From: Streptomyces sp. LUP47B
GTDB taxonomy: Bacteria > Actinomycetota > Actinomycetes > Streptomycetales > Streptomycetaceae
Length of the DNA stretch: 64,000 nt
Assembly: GCF_001746295.1 (NCBI RefSeq)
Contig: NZ_MJAH01000026.1
Span: forward strand, 20,842 to 84,841
Direction of reading: 5' to 3'
Below are positions 17,887-25,871 of this stretch, piece after piece. Below the pieces are notes generated by a model that saw only the letters and a program-made list of their open reading frames with translations, was not told the DNA's origin and searched no databases. The position numbers and the translations under genes were made by a program. Each line of letters begins with the position of its first letter. The first letter of the stretch is position 1.

Positions 17887-19218
17887 GTGCTAGGAGAATA
17901 TCGGATCGAAGGCCGACGTGCATCGGAGATTGCGGCGAGCGTCGAGAGCGCTGTGGGTGCCGGGGGGCTGGCTCCGGGGCAACTGCTGCCTCCCATGCGG
18001 GAGTTGGCGGTGGAGCTCGGGGTGAATCCCAATACGGTCGCGGCCGCCTACCGCACCCTGCGTGAGCGCGGGGTCATCGAGACCGCCGGGCGAAGGGGCA
18101 GTCGGGTCCGGTCGAAGCCGGCCACCACGGGACGCGACTACATCCGGGTGGAGGTCCCGGAGGGCGTGCGGGACGTGGCGAACGGCAACCCGGACCCGGC
18201 GCTGCTGCCCCCGCTGGCGCCGGCCTTCGCCGCCGCCGCGGAACAGGGCGACCGGGAGCCGGTCCTGTACGGAGAGGCGACCGTGGACCCGGAGCTCGCG
18301 CGCCTGGCGCGGGAGGCGCTGGATGCGGACGGCGTTCCGGCGGGCCCTCTCGCCGTCGCCTCCGGCTCCCTGGACGTGATCGAGCGCGTCCTGGCCGCCC
18401 ACCTCAAGCCGGGTGACACGGTCGCGGTGGAGGACCCCGGCTGGGGCAGCCTCCTCGACCTGGTCCCGGCACTCGGGCTGCGCGTCGCCCCGGTGGGTGT
18501 GGACGACGAGGGCCCCCGCGCCGATGACGTTCGCACGGCCCTGGAGTCGGGCGCCCGCGCCCTGATCATCACCGACCGGGCCCAGAACCCGACCGGTGCC
18601 TCGGTGACCGCCACGCGTGCGCGTGCCCTGCGCGCGGTCCTCGAGGATCACCTGGACGCCCTCCTCATCGAGGACGACCACGGCCACGGCATCGTCGACC
18701 TGCCCCTGCACCCCCTGGCCGGAGTCACCCGCCACTGGGCCTTCGTCCGCTCGGTGGCCAAGGCCTACGGCCCCGATCTGCGCCTGGCCGTCCTCACCGG
18801 CGACGCGGTCACCGTCGACCGCGTCCACGGCCGCCACCGGCTGGGCCCCGGCTGGGTCAGCCGCATCACCCAGCGGGCGGTGGTGCAGCTGTGGGCCGAG
18901 GGCGTACTGGACACGGCGGAGGTGGCGGCGGCGTACCGCGAGCGCCGCGACCGGCTGATCGGCGCACTCGCGGAACGCGGAGTCGAGGCCCACGGCCGCA
19001 GCGGCCTGAACGTATGGATCCCGGTCCCGGACGAGACGGGCGCGGTGTCCCGCCTGCTGCACGCGGGGTGGGCCGTGGCCCCGGGCGCCCGCTTCAGAAT
19101 GAGCGCACCGCAGGGGATCCGCGTGACCGTGGCGACGTTGGCGACGACGGAGGTGCCCCACCTGGCGGACGCGATCGCGAGGGCCTTGGGTCCGTCACCG
19201 ACCCGGAGTCATGTCTAA
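17887..19218 (+). CDS. MocR-type regulator (GntR HTH plus aminotransferase domain)
   Basis: 443 residues. The GntR winged helix is at the N-terminus (LPPMRELAVELGVNPNTVAAAYRTL), and from about residue 80 an aspartate-aminotransferase-like fold follows with NPTG, the Asp in LLIEDDHG, and a lysine in RSVAKAYGPDLRLA at the place of the PLP-binding Lys. Such proteins sense PLP or an amino-acid adduct. GTG 17887. Probably controls the divergent PPOX/PaiB pair. Its last 125 bases overlap the 3' end of the convergent EamA gene. Confidence 0.87.
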   Translation: MLGEYRIEGRRASEIAASVESAVGAGGLAPGQLLPPMRELAVELGVNPNTVAAAYRTLRERGVIETAGRRGSRVRSKPATTGRDYIRVEVPEGVRDVANGNPDPALLPPLAPAFAAAAEQGDREPVLYGEATVDPELARLAREALDADGVPAGPLAVASGSLDVIERVLAAHLKPGDTVAVEDPGWGSLLDLVPALGLRVAPVGVDDEGPRADDVRTALESGARALIITDRAQNPTGASVTATRARALRAVLEDHLDALLIEDDHGHGIVDLPLHPLAGVTRHWAFVRSVAKAYGPDLRLAVLTGDAVTVDRVHGRHRLGPGWVSRITQRAVVQLWAEGVLDTAEVAAAYRERRDRLIGALAERGVEAHGRSGLNVWIPVPDETGAVSRLLHAGWAVAPGARFRMSAPQGIRVTVATLATTEVPHLADAIARALGPSPTRSHV

Positions 19219-20167
19219 GGGGAAGGTGACCTGCTTCACGGGTGGGCGCGGGAAACCGCACCTGAGTGAGCGCTGCCCCCGCAAGCACGATCACCGCGCC
19301 CACGGGCGTCGACGAGCTCAACGACTCGCCGAGCACCGCGACCCCCGCTCCCGTGGCGATGACCGGAATGAAGTACGTGACCATCTGCGCGGTGGTCGGC
19401 CCCACTTCGGCGACCAGCCCGTACTGGAGCAGCAGCGCCAGCCCCGTCCCCAGCGCGCCCAGCGCCGCGATCGCCAGCAACGGCAGCACATCGACATGGG
19501 TGGGTATCCCGGAGAACAGCGAAGTGACGGCCGCCAGTTGAACCGTGGCCAACAGCAACTGCGCCCCCATCAGGGATATGTGGGAGTACCCGGCACCGGC
19601 CAGCGTCCGACGCACGTAGATCCACCCGATCGGATAGCTGAGCGAGGCCAGCAGAGCCATCGCCGTCCCCCTGCCGTCCAGGCCGCTGAACCCCTGCCAG
19701 GCCCCCAGAACCGTCAGCACCCCCAGGAACCCGAGCCCGAGCCCGGCGACCCGCACGCGCGTGGGCCGGTCCTCGGACAGCGCGACCACGGACAGAACCA
19801 TCCCCCACAGCGGCGAGGTCGCGTTGCAGATCCCCGCCAGCGTGGACGGGATCGTCAACTCCGCGTAGGCGAAGAGCGAGAACGGCAGCGCGTTGAGCAG
19901 GAACCCCGCGACCGCCAGATGGGTCCATGTCCGCACCCCACGAGGGAGCCGCTCCCGCCGCACCGTCATCGCCGCCGCGAGCACCAGCGTCCCGAACACC
20001 AGCCGCCCGAGCGTGACCTGGAAGGGCGCGTACCCCTCGGTGCCCACCTTGATGAGCAGAAAGCTGAACCCCCAGATCAGCGAGAGGACGCCGAAGCGCA
20101 GACGCCAGTCGAGGGCGGGGCGGCGGGTGGCCCGCGGCGGGGCTGCGGTAACGGTCGCGGTGGTCAT
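19094..20167 (-). CDS. EamA-family transporter, 3' overlap with MocR gene
   Basis: 357 residues: about ten spans in residues 25-300 (LSLIWGFSFLLIKVGTEG at the start), then a hydrophilic Ser/Pro/Arg tail. That tail is encoded antisense to the last 125 bases of the MocR gene, so the original stop was probably lost and the frame read on. It diverges from a LysR gene with a shared operator region, which suggests it is the LysR target. Confidence 0.85.
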   Translation of the reverse strand: MTTATVTAAPPRATRRPALDWRLRFGVLSLIWGFSFLLIKVGTEGYAPFQVTLGRLVFGTLVLAAAMTVRRERLPRGVRTWTHLAVAGFLLNALPFSLFAYAELTIPSTLAGICNATSPLWGMVLSVVALSEDRPTRVRVAGLGLGFLGVLTVLGAWQGFSGLDGRGTAMALLASLSYPIGWIYVRRTLAGAGYSHISLMGAQLLLATVQLAAVTSLFSGIPTHVDVLPLLAIAALGALGTGLALLLQYGLVAEVGPTTAQMVTYFIPVIATGAGVAVLGESLSSSTPVGAVIVLAGAALTQVRFPAPTREAGHLPLRHDSGSVTDPRPSRSRPPGGAPPSSPTSPRSRGSPAVRSF

Positions 20168-20190
20168 GACGGCCACGATCCGGCACACGA

Positions 20191-20228
20191 TCTCGTAGTA
20201 CAAGCGAGTTTTTGAGCGAGATATCTCG
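20191..20228. promoter_or_regulatory. LysR operator region between divergent genes
   Basis: CGAGATATCTCG (20217-20228) is a perfect palindrome, and TCTCGTAGTA occurs twice (20191-20200 and 20224-20233) as a direct repeat. This is the expected layout for a LysR regulator acting on itself and the divergent EamA gene. Confidence 0.65.
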
Positions 20229-20241
20229 TAGTATTGCTTAC

Positions 20242-21144
20242 ATGTTGAACCTGGAGCGCCTGCGCACCCTCGACGCCCTCGCCCGGCACGGCTCGGTCAG
20301 CGGTGCCGCCGAGGGCCTGCACATCACGACCTCTGCCGTCTCGCAGCAGATGTCCAAGCTGGAGCGCGAGGTCGGCCAGCAGCTCCTCGCCAAGAACGGC
20401 CGTGGGGTGCGGCTCACCGACGCCGGCCGGCTCCTGGCCGACCACGCGGCACGCATCCTGTCCCAGGTGGAACTCGCCCAGTCCGACCTGGAGGCCCAAC
20501 GCGGCCAGGTGGTGGGGGAGTTGAGGCTCGCCGCGTTCCCGACCGCCGCACGCGGACTGTTCCCGGGCGCGCTCGCGGGCCTGCGCTCGGCACATCCGGG
20601 CCTGCGGATCAGTTCGAGCGAGATGGAGCCGGAATCGGCGGTCCTCGCCGTGATCCGCGGTGACTACGACCTCGCGGTCGTCCTGGACTGGTACAACAAG
20701 CCGCTGCCCATGCCCGACGGGCTCGTGAAGGCCTCGATCGTCGACGACACGGCCGACGTGGCGATGCCCGCGACCCACCGCCACGCGCACCGGAGCGAGG
20801 TCGACCTGGAGGACTTCGCGGACGACGACTGGGTCACCTGGGGAGAGAGCGAGTTCTGCCACGAGTGGCTGATGCACACCCTCCGCTCCAAGGGCATCGA
20901 ACCCCGCGTCGCGCACCGCGCGGAGGAGCATCCGACCCAACTCGCCCTGGTCGATGCCGGACTCGGCGTGTGCGTGGCACCCCGGCTCGGGCGCGGGCCG
21001 ATCCCGGAGGGCGTGCGGACCGTGCCCGTACGGCAGTCGGTGAGCCGGCACATCTACGCGGTGTGGCGCGCGGACGCCGACCGCCGCCCGTCGATCCGGG
21101 CGGCGGTCGAGGCACTGAAGTCGGCGGCGGTGAAGGCCGTTTGA
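20242..21144 (+). CDS. LysR-family regulator
   Basis: 300 residues: N-terminal HTH (LDALARHGSVSGAAEGLHITTSAVSQQMSKLE in segments) and a periplasmic-binding-like effector domain from about residue 90. Normal length. It probably controls the divergent EamA transporter. Effector unknown. Confidence 0.9.
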   Translation: MLNLERLRTLDALARHGSVSGAAEGLHITTSAVSQQMSKLEREVGQQLLAKNGRGVRLTDAGRLLADHAARILSQVELAQSDLEAQRGQVVGELRLAAFPTAARGLFPGALAGLRSAHPGLRISSSEMEPESAVLAVIRGDYDLAVVLDWYNKPLPMPDGLVKASIVDDTADVAMPATHRHAHRSEVDLEDFADDDWVTWGESEFCHEWLMHTLRSKGIEPRVAHRAEEHPTQLALVDAGLGVCVAPRLGRGPIPEGVRTVPVRQSVSRHIYAVWRADADRRPSIRAAVEALKSAAVKAV

Positions 21145-21190
21145 GCGGCGTTTCTCTCCGCCCGCAGTCGGTCTCGTCCGCCGGACAGCC

Positions 21191-21658
21191 CTACGCCGGG
21201 CCCAGCTTGCGGAAGTCCCAGGAGACGATCTTCTCGGGGGTCAGCCGTATCCAGGCGTGCCGGCCGTCGTGCGGCATCTCCTCCAGGCGGAAGTTCTTGC
21301 GGGCGAACAGCGTCTCCGGGACGTCGAGTTCCGCGCGCAGCTCTCCGGTGCGCGGAGCCTCGCCCACGAAGTCCACCGTCCCGGACAACTCCACGCCCTG
21401 CAGCTCGTCGTACTCCTCGCCCGTGTCGACCACGATCGCGACCCGTGGATCGCGGCGCAGATCGGTCCAGCGCTTGCTGCGCACGACGGAGTACAGCCAC
21501 AACGAGGTGCCGTCCCAGGCGAACCAGAGCGTGCTCACATGCGGAGCGCCGTCGGCGGAGACCGTGGCGACCCGGCAGGTGCGCTGGCTGGTCAGGAACT
21601 CGTCCAGCTCGCCCGGCGTCATCATGATCTTCCGGCCGCGGCGCTGAGTGACGGTCAT
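21191..21658 (-). CDS. PPOX-class F420/FMN-dependent oxidoreductase-like protein
   Basis: 155 residues of the split-barrel PPOX class (FLTSQRTCRVATVSADGAP, then VSTLWFAWDG). Such small proteins bind F420 or FMN and reduce or only bind the cofactor; substrate unknown. Upstream lies a clear inverted repeat shared with the next, divergent gene. Confidence 0.8.
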   Translation of the reverse strand: MTVTQRRGRKIMMTPGELDEFLTSQRTCRVATVSADGAPHVSTLWFAWDGTSLWLYSVVRSKRWTDLRRDPRVAIVVDTGEEYDELQGVELSGTVDFVGEAPRTGELRAELDVPETLFARKNFRLEEMPHDGRHAWIRLTPEKIVSWDFRKLGPA

Positions 21659-21685
21659 GCGTCCCCCCTCTTTCTCTCACGTCGT

Positions 21686-21707
21686 GTCAGAGGAGAGATC
21701 CTCTGAC
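21686..21707. promoter_or_regulatory. Perfect 9-bp inverted repeat in divergent gap
   Basis: GTCAGAGGA (21686-21694) and TCCTCTGAC (21699-21707) pair across four bases, flanked by CACGTC on both sides. It sits about 28 bases upstream of the PPOX start and 90 upstream of the isochorismatase-like start. A TetR- or MarR-type operator is a guess; no such gene is adjacent. Confidence 0.55.
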
Positions 21708-21797
21708 ATCACGTCAGAAAAGGATGGGTCGTCTTCCGTCCCGACGCAATGGTGGCTACTGTCACCGGCTCCGGGCCGTCGGCGACCAGGGGGAACC

Positions 21798-22448
21798 GTG
21801 CCGTCGTACGAACAACTCAGCGAACTCCTCGCTCCCGAGAGCACTGTCCTGCTCACCGTCGAATGCCAGCAGGGCGTCGTCGGGCCGGAGAGCGCGCTGC
21901 CCGAACTCGCTCGTGAGGCGCGGACCTCGGGTGCCCTCGCCAACGTCGCCCGACTGGTCGACGCCGCGCACGGGAACGGGGTCCAGGTGATCCACGCGAT
22001 CGCCGAACGCCGTCCGGACGGGCGCGGCGCCAACCATAACGCCCGCCTCTTCCGAGCCGCCGAACGCCTGCCCGTCCAGCAGCTGGCCGGGACCATCGCG
22101 GTGCGGGTGGCGGCCCCGATCGAGGTGAGCGAGGAGGACTTCGTCGTACGACGCCTGCACGGGCTGTCGCCGATCCAGGGCACCGAGGTCGACGCGCTCC
22201 TGCGCAACCTCGGCTGCCGCACCCTGGTGGTGACCGGAGTCTCCGCCAACGTGGCCGTCCCGAACGCCGTGTTCGACGCCGTGAACCGCGGCTACAGCGC
22301 CGTGGTGGCGACGGACGCCATCGCCGGGGTGCCCTCCGACTACACCCCGGCGATGATCCGTCACACGCTCGCCCTGGTGGCCACCCTCGCCACCACGGAC
22401 GAGATGCTGACCTGTCTGGGACGACCCCGCCGCCCCGGGCGCGTCTGA
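21798..22448 (+). CDS. Isochorismatase-like hydrolase lacking the catalytic Cys
   Basis: 216 residues of the cysteine-hydrolase/isochorismatase fold. GTG 21798 follows GGGGGAA. At the place where nicotinamidase-type enzymes have the nucleophilic Cys (VTGVxxxxCV) this protein reads VTGVSANVAV, with Ala instead. The first acidic motif is also changed (LLTVECQQG). True isochorismatases also lack the Cys, so it may be a vinyl-ether hydrolase or a non-catalytic relative. No siderophore genes lie nearby. Confidence 0.8.
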   Translation: MPSYEQLSELLAPESTVLLTVECQQGVVGPESALPELAREARTSGALANVARLVDAAHGNGVQVIHAIAERRPDGRGANHNARLFRAAERLPVQQLAGTIAVRVAAPIEVSEEDFVVRRLHGLSPIQGTEVDALLRNLGCRTLVVTGVSANVAVPNAVFDAVNRGYSAVVATDAIAGVPSDYTPAMIRHTLALVATLATTDEMLTCLGRPRRPGRV

Positions 22449-22452
22449 CCTC

Positions 22453-22899
22453 TCATGCGAGTGAGATCGAGTCGCCGCTGACGGTGATCTTCTCCTCGGG
22501 CAGCGGCTGGGTCGCCGGCCCCTTCTTCACACTGCCGTCGGTCACCGAGAACTCGCTCTTGTGGCACGGACAGGTGATGACCCCGTTGGTGATGCCCGTC
22601 ACCGCACACCCCTGGTGGGTGCACTTCGACGAGAACGCCTTGAACTCGCCCGCCGTGGGCTGGGTGACCACCACGCCCGAGTCCTTGAAGATCTTGCCGC
22701 CGCCCTCGGGGATGTCCGAGGTCTTCGCGAGGACACTGCCGCCGGCGGCAGTGTCCGACGACGAGGAGGACGACGACGAGGAGGAGTCGTCCTCCGACCC
22801 GCACGCGTTCAGGGTGAGGGCGAGTCCTGCCGCGCCGACCGCCGCCACGACGACCCGGCGACTGGGGGCCGATGCGGGATGAATCGATTCGCTGGCCAT
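22453..22899 (-). CDS. Rieske 2Fe-2S protein, Tat-type lipoprotein
   Basis: 148 residues. The N-terminus has SRR followed by a hydrophobic run and a lipobox-like cysteine in LNACG, so it is probably exported by Tat and lipid-anchored. A poly-Ser linker leads to a Rieske domain with CTHQGC and CPCHKSEF, which bind the 2Fe-2S cluster with two Cys and two His. An extracytoplasmic electron carrier of unknown partner. GGAAGGGG precedes the ATG at 22899. Confidence 0.88.
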   Translation of the reverse strand: MASESIHPASAPSRRVVVAAVGAAGLALTLNACGSEDDSSSSSSSSSSDTAAGGSVLAKTSDIPEGGGKIFKDSGVVVTQPTAGEFKAFSSKCTHQGCAVTGITNGVITCPCHKSEFSVTDGSVKKGPATQPLPEEKITVSGDSISLA

Positions 22900-22990
22900 T
22901 CTGACGTCCCCTTCCACGGAATCCTTGAACTGTCCTGAGGTACGGCCCCGGAGTGCCCGTTGTTCAGACACCCCCCAGTAACCTGGGGCG

Positions 22991-23107
22991 ATGCTCGAGG
23001 AAGCCATCGCGACCCGCTACATCACGCCTCTGCGCGAGGGCGGCTCGCTGCCGGGGCTCGTCGAGGCCGACGACCGCGGGACGTACGTCATCAAGTTGTC
23101 CACGTAG
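22991..23107 (+). pseudogene. HipA-like kinase gene, 5' fragment
   Basis: Only the first 38 codons remain, encoding MLEEAIATRYITPLREGG and a following LPGLVEADDRGTYVIK, the conserved start of the HipA-family kinase common in Streptomyces. The frame then stops at TAG 23105-23107, where unrelated sequence with ISAs1-like remains begins. The rest of the gene is absent from the window. Confidence 0.7.
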
Positions 23108-23189
23108 GGGAGCTGACCTGCGGCGATGTCCCGCTGCAGGCACGCATGCGGGTGCTCTCGAACGGACGACAGCCCGATTGCGCCCATAC

Positions 23190-23480
23190 ACTCCACGCTG
23201 GCTCGAGTTGCCCCGGGACTGCTGGAGCGCTTAGCCGAGGTGGACGACCCGCGTGATCCGCGCGGTGTGCGACATCCCCTGACTTGCCGTGCTTGCCCTG
23301 ACCGCAAGTGCGGTGACGATGGTGGGTTGGCGGCTTGCCCCCCTCGACGGACGCTCTTGGCCGGGCCGTCGGCCGCCGGCTCGCAGACCGCCGCCCCAAG
23401 ACGAACGGCCTCGCCGGGCTGGCGGTGGACGGCGAGAGTCTGCGCAGGTCAAGGCCGACGGCCGGCTTTTGGGTGTCTTC
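23190..23480 (+). mobile_element. Decayed ISAs1-family transposase remnant
   Basis: Two blocks recall ISAs1 (H-repeat-associated) transposases: LLERLAEVDDPRDPRGVRHP, with the next strand VLALTASAVTMVG shifted in frame, and, after a gap, ALGRAVGRRLADRR and LAGLAVDGESLRRSR. The order matches the family but most of the middle is missing, so it is non-functional. It lies where the HipA-like gene is cut. I saw no certain terminal repeats. Nothing else is recognisable in 23481-23643. Confidence 0.6.
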
Positions 23481-23643
23481 GCTGAGCGCATGATCGAACG
23501 ATCCGCAGTGGCGCAGGACTGCGAGAGCGGGAAGCTCTTTCGCACCGGCCTTGAGAAGGGCCGCAGCTCCGGACCCCGGGCTCCAGGGCGAAGGTATCTG
23601 TGCCTGCCGGTGTGCGTCGGCATAACAGCGAGTTAACGCGGCT

Positions 23644-23699
23644 CGGGATGCTCTGAGCGGTTCGGTCCCGCACGGGACCGAACCGCTCAGAGCATCCCG
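23644..23699. terminator. 27-bp perfect-arm hairpin just before phospholipase gene
   Basis: The arms 23644-23670 and 23673-23699 are perfect reverse complements over 27 bases with a 2-base spacer (CA). The element ends eight bases before the GGAGG of the phospholipase A2 gene. It could be a terminator or end of the decayed insertion element, or a structured 5' leader of the phospholipase mRNA. No U-run follows. Confidence 0.7.
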
Positions 23700-23716
23700 C
23701 CCTCTCGGAGGTATCC

Positions 23717-24202
23717 ATGCGCCGCCGTTACACAGCCCCGTTGGCCGCCCTCGCCCTCGCCCTGCCCGCCCTGTTCCTCTCGGCCGCCGACGCCTCGGCC
23801 GTTCCGGCGGACAAGAGCCAGGTGCTCAGTTCCTGGACGCAGACATCCGCGAGCAGCTACGACGCCTGGAGCGCCGCCCGGCAGAATCAGGCCGCGTGGA
23901 GCGCGTACGCTTTCGACTGGTCCACCGACTACTGCACCACGTCCCCGGACAACCCCTTCGGGTTCCCCTTCAAGAACGCCTGTGCCCGCCATGACTTCGG
24001 TTACCGCAACTACAAGGCGGCCGGCACCTTCGAGGCCGACAAGTCCCGTCTCGACAGCGCCTTCTACGCCGACCTGAAACGGGTGTGCGCGAGCTACTCC
24101 GGCGCGTCCCGCAGCGCTTGCGACGCCACGGCCTGGACGTACTACCAGGCCGTCTCCGCCTTCGGGAACTCGGCGGCCGTGGACGGCGCGGCCGTGGCCT
24201 GA
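23717..24202 (+). CDS. Secreted prokaryotic phospholipase A2
   Basis: 161-residue precursor. A classic signal peptide (MRRRYTAPLAALALALPALF) ends near ADASA. The mature part has the prokaryotic PLA2 core with CARHDFGYRNYK, in which His-Asp is the catalytic pair, and Cys pairs typical of the Streptomyces enzymes. It releases fatty acids from phospholipids outside the cell using calcium. The gene follows directly on the long hairpin and GGAGG. Whether it belongs to the neighbouring cluster is uncertain. Confidence 0.9.
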   Translation: MRRRYTAPLAALALALPALFLSAADASAVPADKSQVLSSWTQTSASSYDAWSAARQNQAAWSAYAFDWSTDYCTTSPDNPFGFPFKNACARHDFGYRNYKAAGTFEADKSRLDSAFYADLKRVCASYSGASRSACDATAWTYYQAVSAFGNSAAVDGAAVA

Positions 24203-24246
24203 GCCTGCCGCATTCCCCCATTCCCGCTCGCCGGCCCGGGCGTCAC

Positions 24247-25602
24247 CTACGGGGTGACATACCCGGGTCCGGCGGCACGCTCGCGGAGCATTTCGGCAAC
24301 GAGAAACGCCAGATCGAGCGACTGGCTCCGGTTGAGCCTCGGGTCGCACGCTGTCTCATAACGCCGGTGAAGGTGGCCCACCTGGATTTCGTCGCTGCCA
24401 CCCACGCATTCCGTGACGTCGTCACCGGTGAGTTCGACATGAAGCCCCCCGGGATGAGTTCCCAATTCCCGGTGGACCTCGAAGAATCCGCGTGCCTCGT
24501 CCAGGATTTCCGCCACCCTGCGCGTTTTGCGGCCGTCCGGAGCGGTGAACGTGTTGCCGTGCATGGGATCGCACACCCAGCCCACCCGCATCCCTTCGGC
24601 GAGGGTCTTCTCGACGAGCGGGGGCAGCAGTTCCCGGACGTTCGTCGCGCCCATCCGCACGACGAAGGTGAGTCGGCCGGGCTCCCTTTCCGGGTCGAGC
24701 CGATCGACGTAGCCGAGTACTTCGTCCGGCGTCGTGGCCGGCCCCAGCTTCACCGCCAGCGGGTTGGCGACACGGGAGAAGAACTCGACGTGAGGGCCGT
24801 CCAGGTCCCGGGTGCGCTCGCCGATCCACAGCAGATGGCCGCTGGTGGCATAGGTCTTTCCGGTGACCGGGTCCCGGCGTGCCAGGGCCCGTTCGTAGTC
24901 GAGCAGGAGACCTTCGTGGCTGGCGAACACCTCCGTGGTACGCACCCCGGCCGGATCGACCCCGCACGCCGCCATGAAAGCGAGAGCCCGGTCGATCTCC
25001 TCGGCGAGCGCGGCGTAGCGCGCGCCTCCGGGGGAGTCCGCGACGAACCCTTGGTTCCAGGTGTGGGCCCGGTGCAGATCGGCGTCCCCCAGGGCGAAGG
25101 CCCGCACCAGATTCAGGACGACCGCCGACTTCTCGTACATGGTGCGCATACGGCGGGGGTCGGGCGTCCGGTCCCCGGCGGTGAAGGCCGGTCCGTTCAC
25201 CGCGTCGCCCCGGTAGGAGGGCAGGGTGGTGCCGTCCCGTGACTCCATGGGGCTGGACCGGGGTTTGGCGAACTGACCCGCGAGCCGGCCGACCTTGACC
25301 ACGGGCACGGACGCGCCGTAGGTGAGCACCACCGCCATCTGCAGCAGCGTCCGCAGCTTGCCGCGAATCCCGTCGGCGGTCACCCCGGCGAATGTCTCCG
25401 CGCAGTCGCCGCCCTGCAACAGGAAGGCCCGGCCCTGCGCCACCGCGCCGAGCTGAAGCCGGAGCTGGTCGCATTCCTGCCCGAAAACCAGGGGCGGGGC
25501 CGTCGACAACTCCTCGACCACGGAACGCAGGACCGTGGTGTCCGGCCACGGGGGCTGTTGTTTCGTGCGCGGTCCCGGTTGGTGATTCGGCTGCGATTCC
25601 AT
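24247..25602 (-). CDS. Class II DAHP synthase
   Basis: 451 residues. Condenses phosphoenolpyruvate and erythrose 4-phosphate to DAHP, the first step to chorismate. Class II (plant/AroA-II type) motifs are present: LLQGGDCAE, the acidic/basic MESRDG and RMGA segments, and CDPMHGNT. It is divergent from trpE, and in the CDA lipopeptide cluster a second DAHP synthase is likewise grouped with trp genes, so it is read as cluster-dedicated supply. The ribosome site (GGAAGGG) is rather far from the ATG. Confidence 0.92.
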   Translation of the reverse strand: MESQPNHQPGPRTKQQPPWPDTTVLRSVVEELSTAPPLVFGQECDQLRLQLGAVAQGRAFLLQGGDCAETFAGVTADGIRGKLRTLLQMAVVLTYGASVPVVKVGRLAGQFAKPRSSPMESRDGTTLPSYRGDAVNGPAFTAGDRTPDPRRMRTMYEKSAVVLNLVRAFALGDADLHRAHTWNQGFVADSPGGARYAALAEEIDRALAFMAACGVDPAGVRTTEVFASHEGLLLDYERALARRDPVTGKTYATSGHLLWIGERTRDLDGPHVEFFSRVANPLAVKLGPATTPDEVLGYVDRLDPEREPGRLTFVVRMGATNVRELLPPLVEKTLAEGMRVGWVCDPMHGNTFTAPDGRKTRRVAEILDEARGFFEVHRELGTHPGGLHVELTGDDVTECVGGSDEIQVGHLHRRYETACDPRLNRSQSLDLAFLVAEMLRERAAGPGYVTP

Positions 25603-25851
25603 GGCGTTCGATCAGCCCTTCCAGAAGATGGCCGCGGAGTATTCCGTGACGGCTGTCGTGAAGTCCGGTTGTTCCCACAGTGAATCCGGGTCTCCCGGCT
25701 CGGGGCAAGGATCGCGGCAGTGGTCCGTATTCCGGCTCGGGAAATGGTCTGGTCCCGTGCGTGCGCCTGGTGATTGTCTGGAGCACAATTCGCCGGGCCC
25801 GAATGCTCTGGGTATCCACCGGTGGGCATCCGGAAGACGGGCCCCGGACAT

Positions 25852-25862
25852 CGCCTAAGCGA
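25852..25862 (+). promoter_or_regulatory. 11-mer shared with the rmlA upstream region
   Basis: CGCCTAAGCGA lies ten bases before the trpE start and occurs again at 38999-39009 before the rmlA gene. A shared regulatory or promoter element is possible; chance is not excluded. Confidence 0.3.
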
Positions 25863-25871
25863 AGGAGTCCC

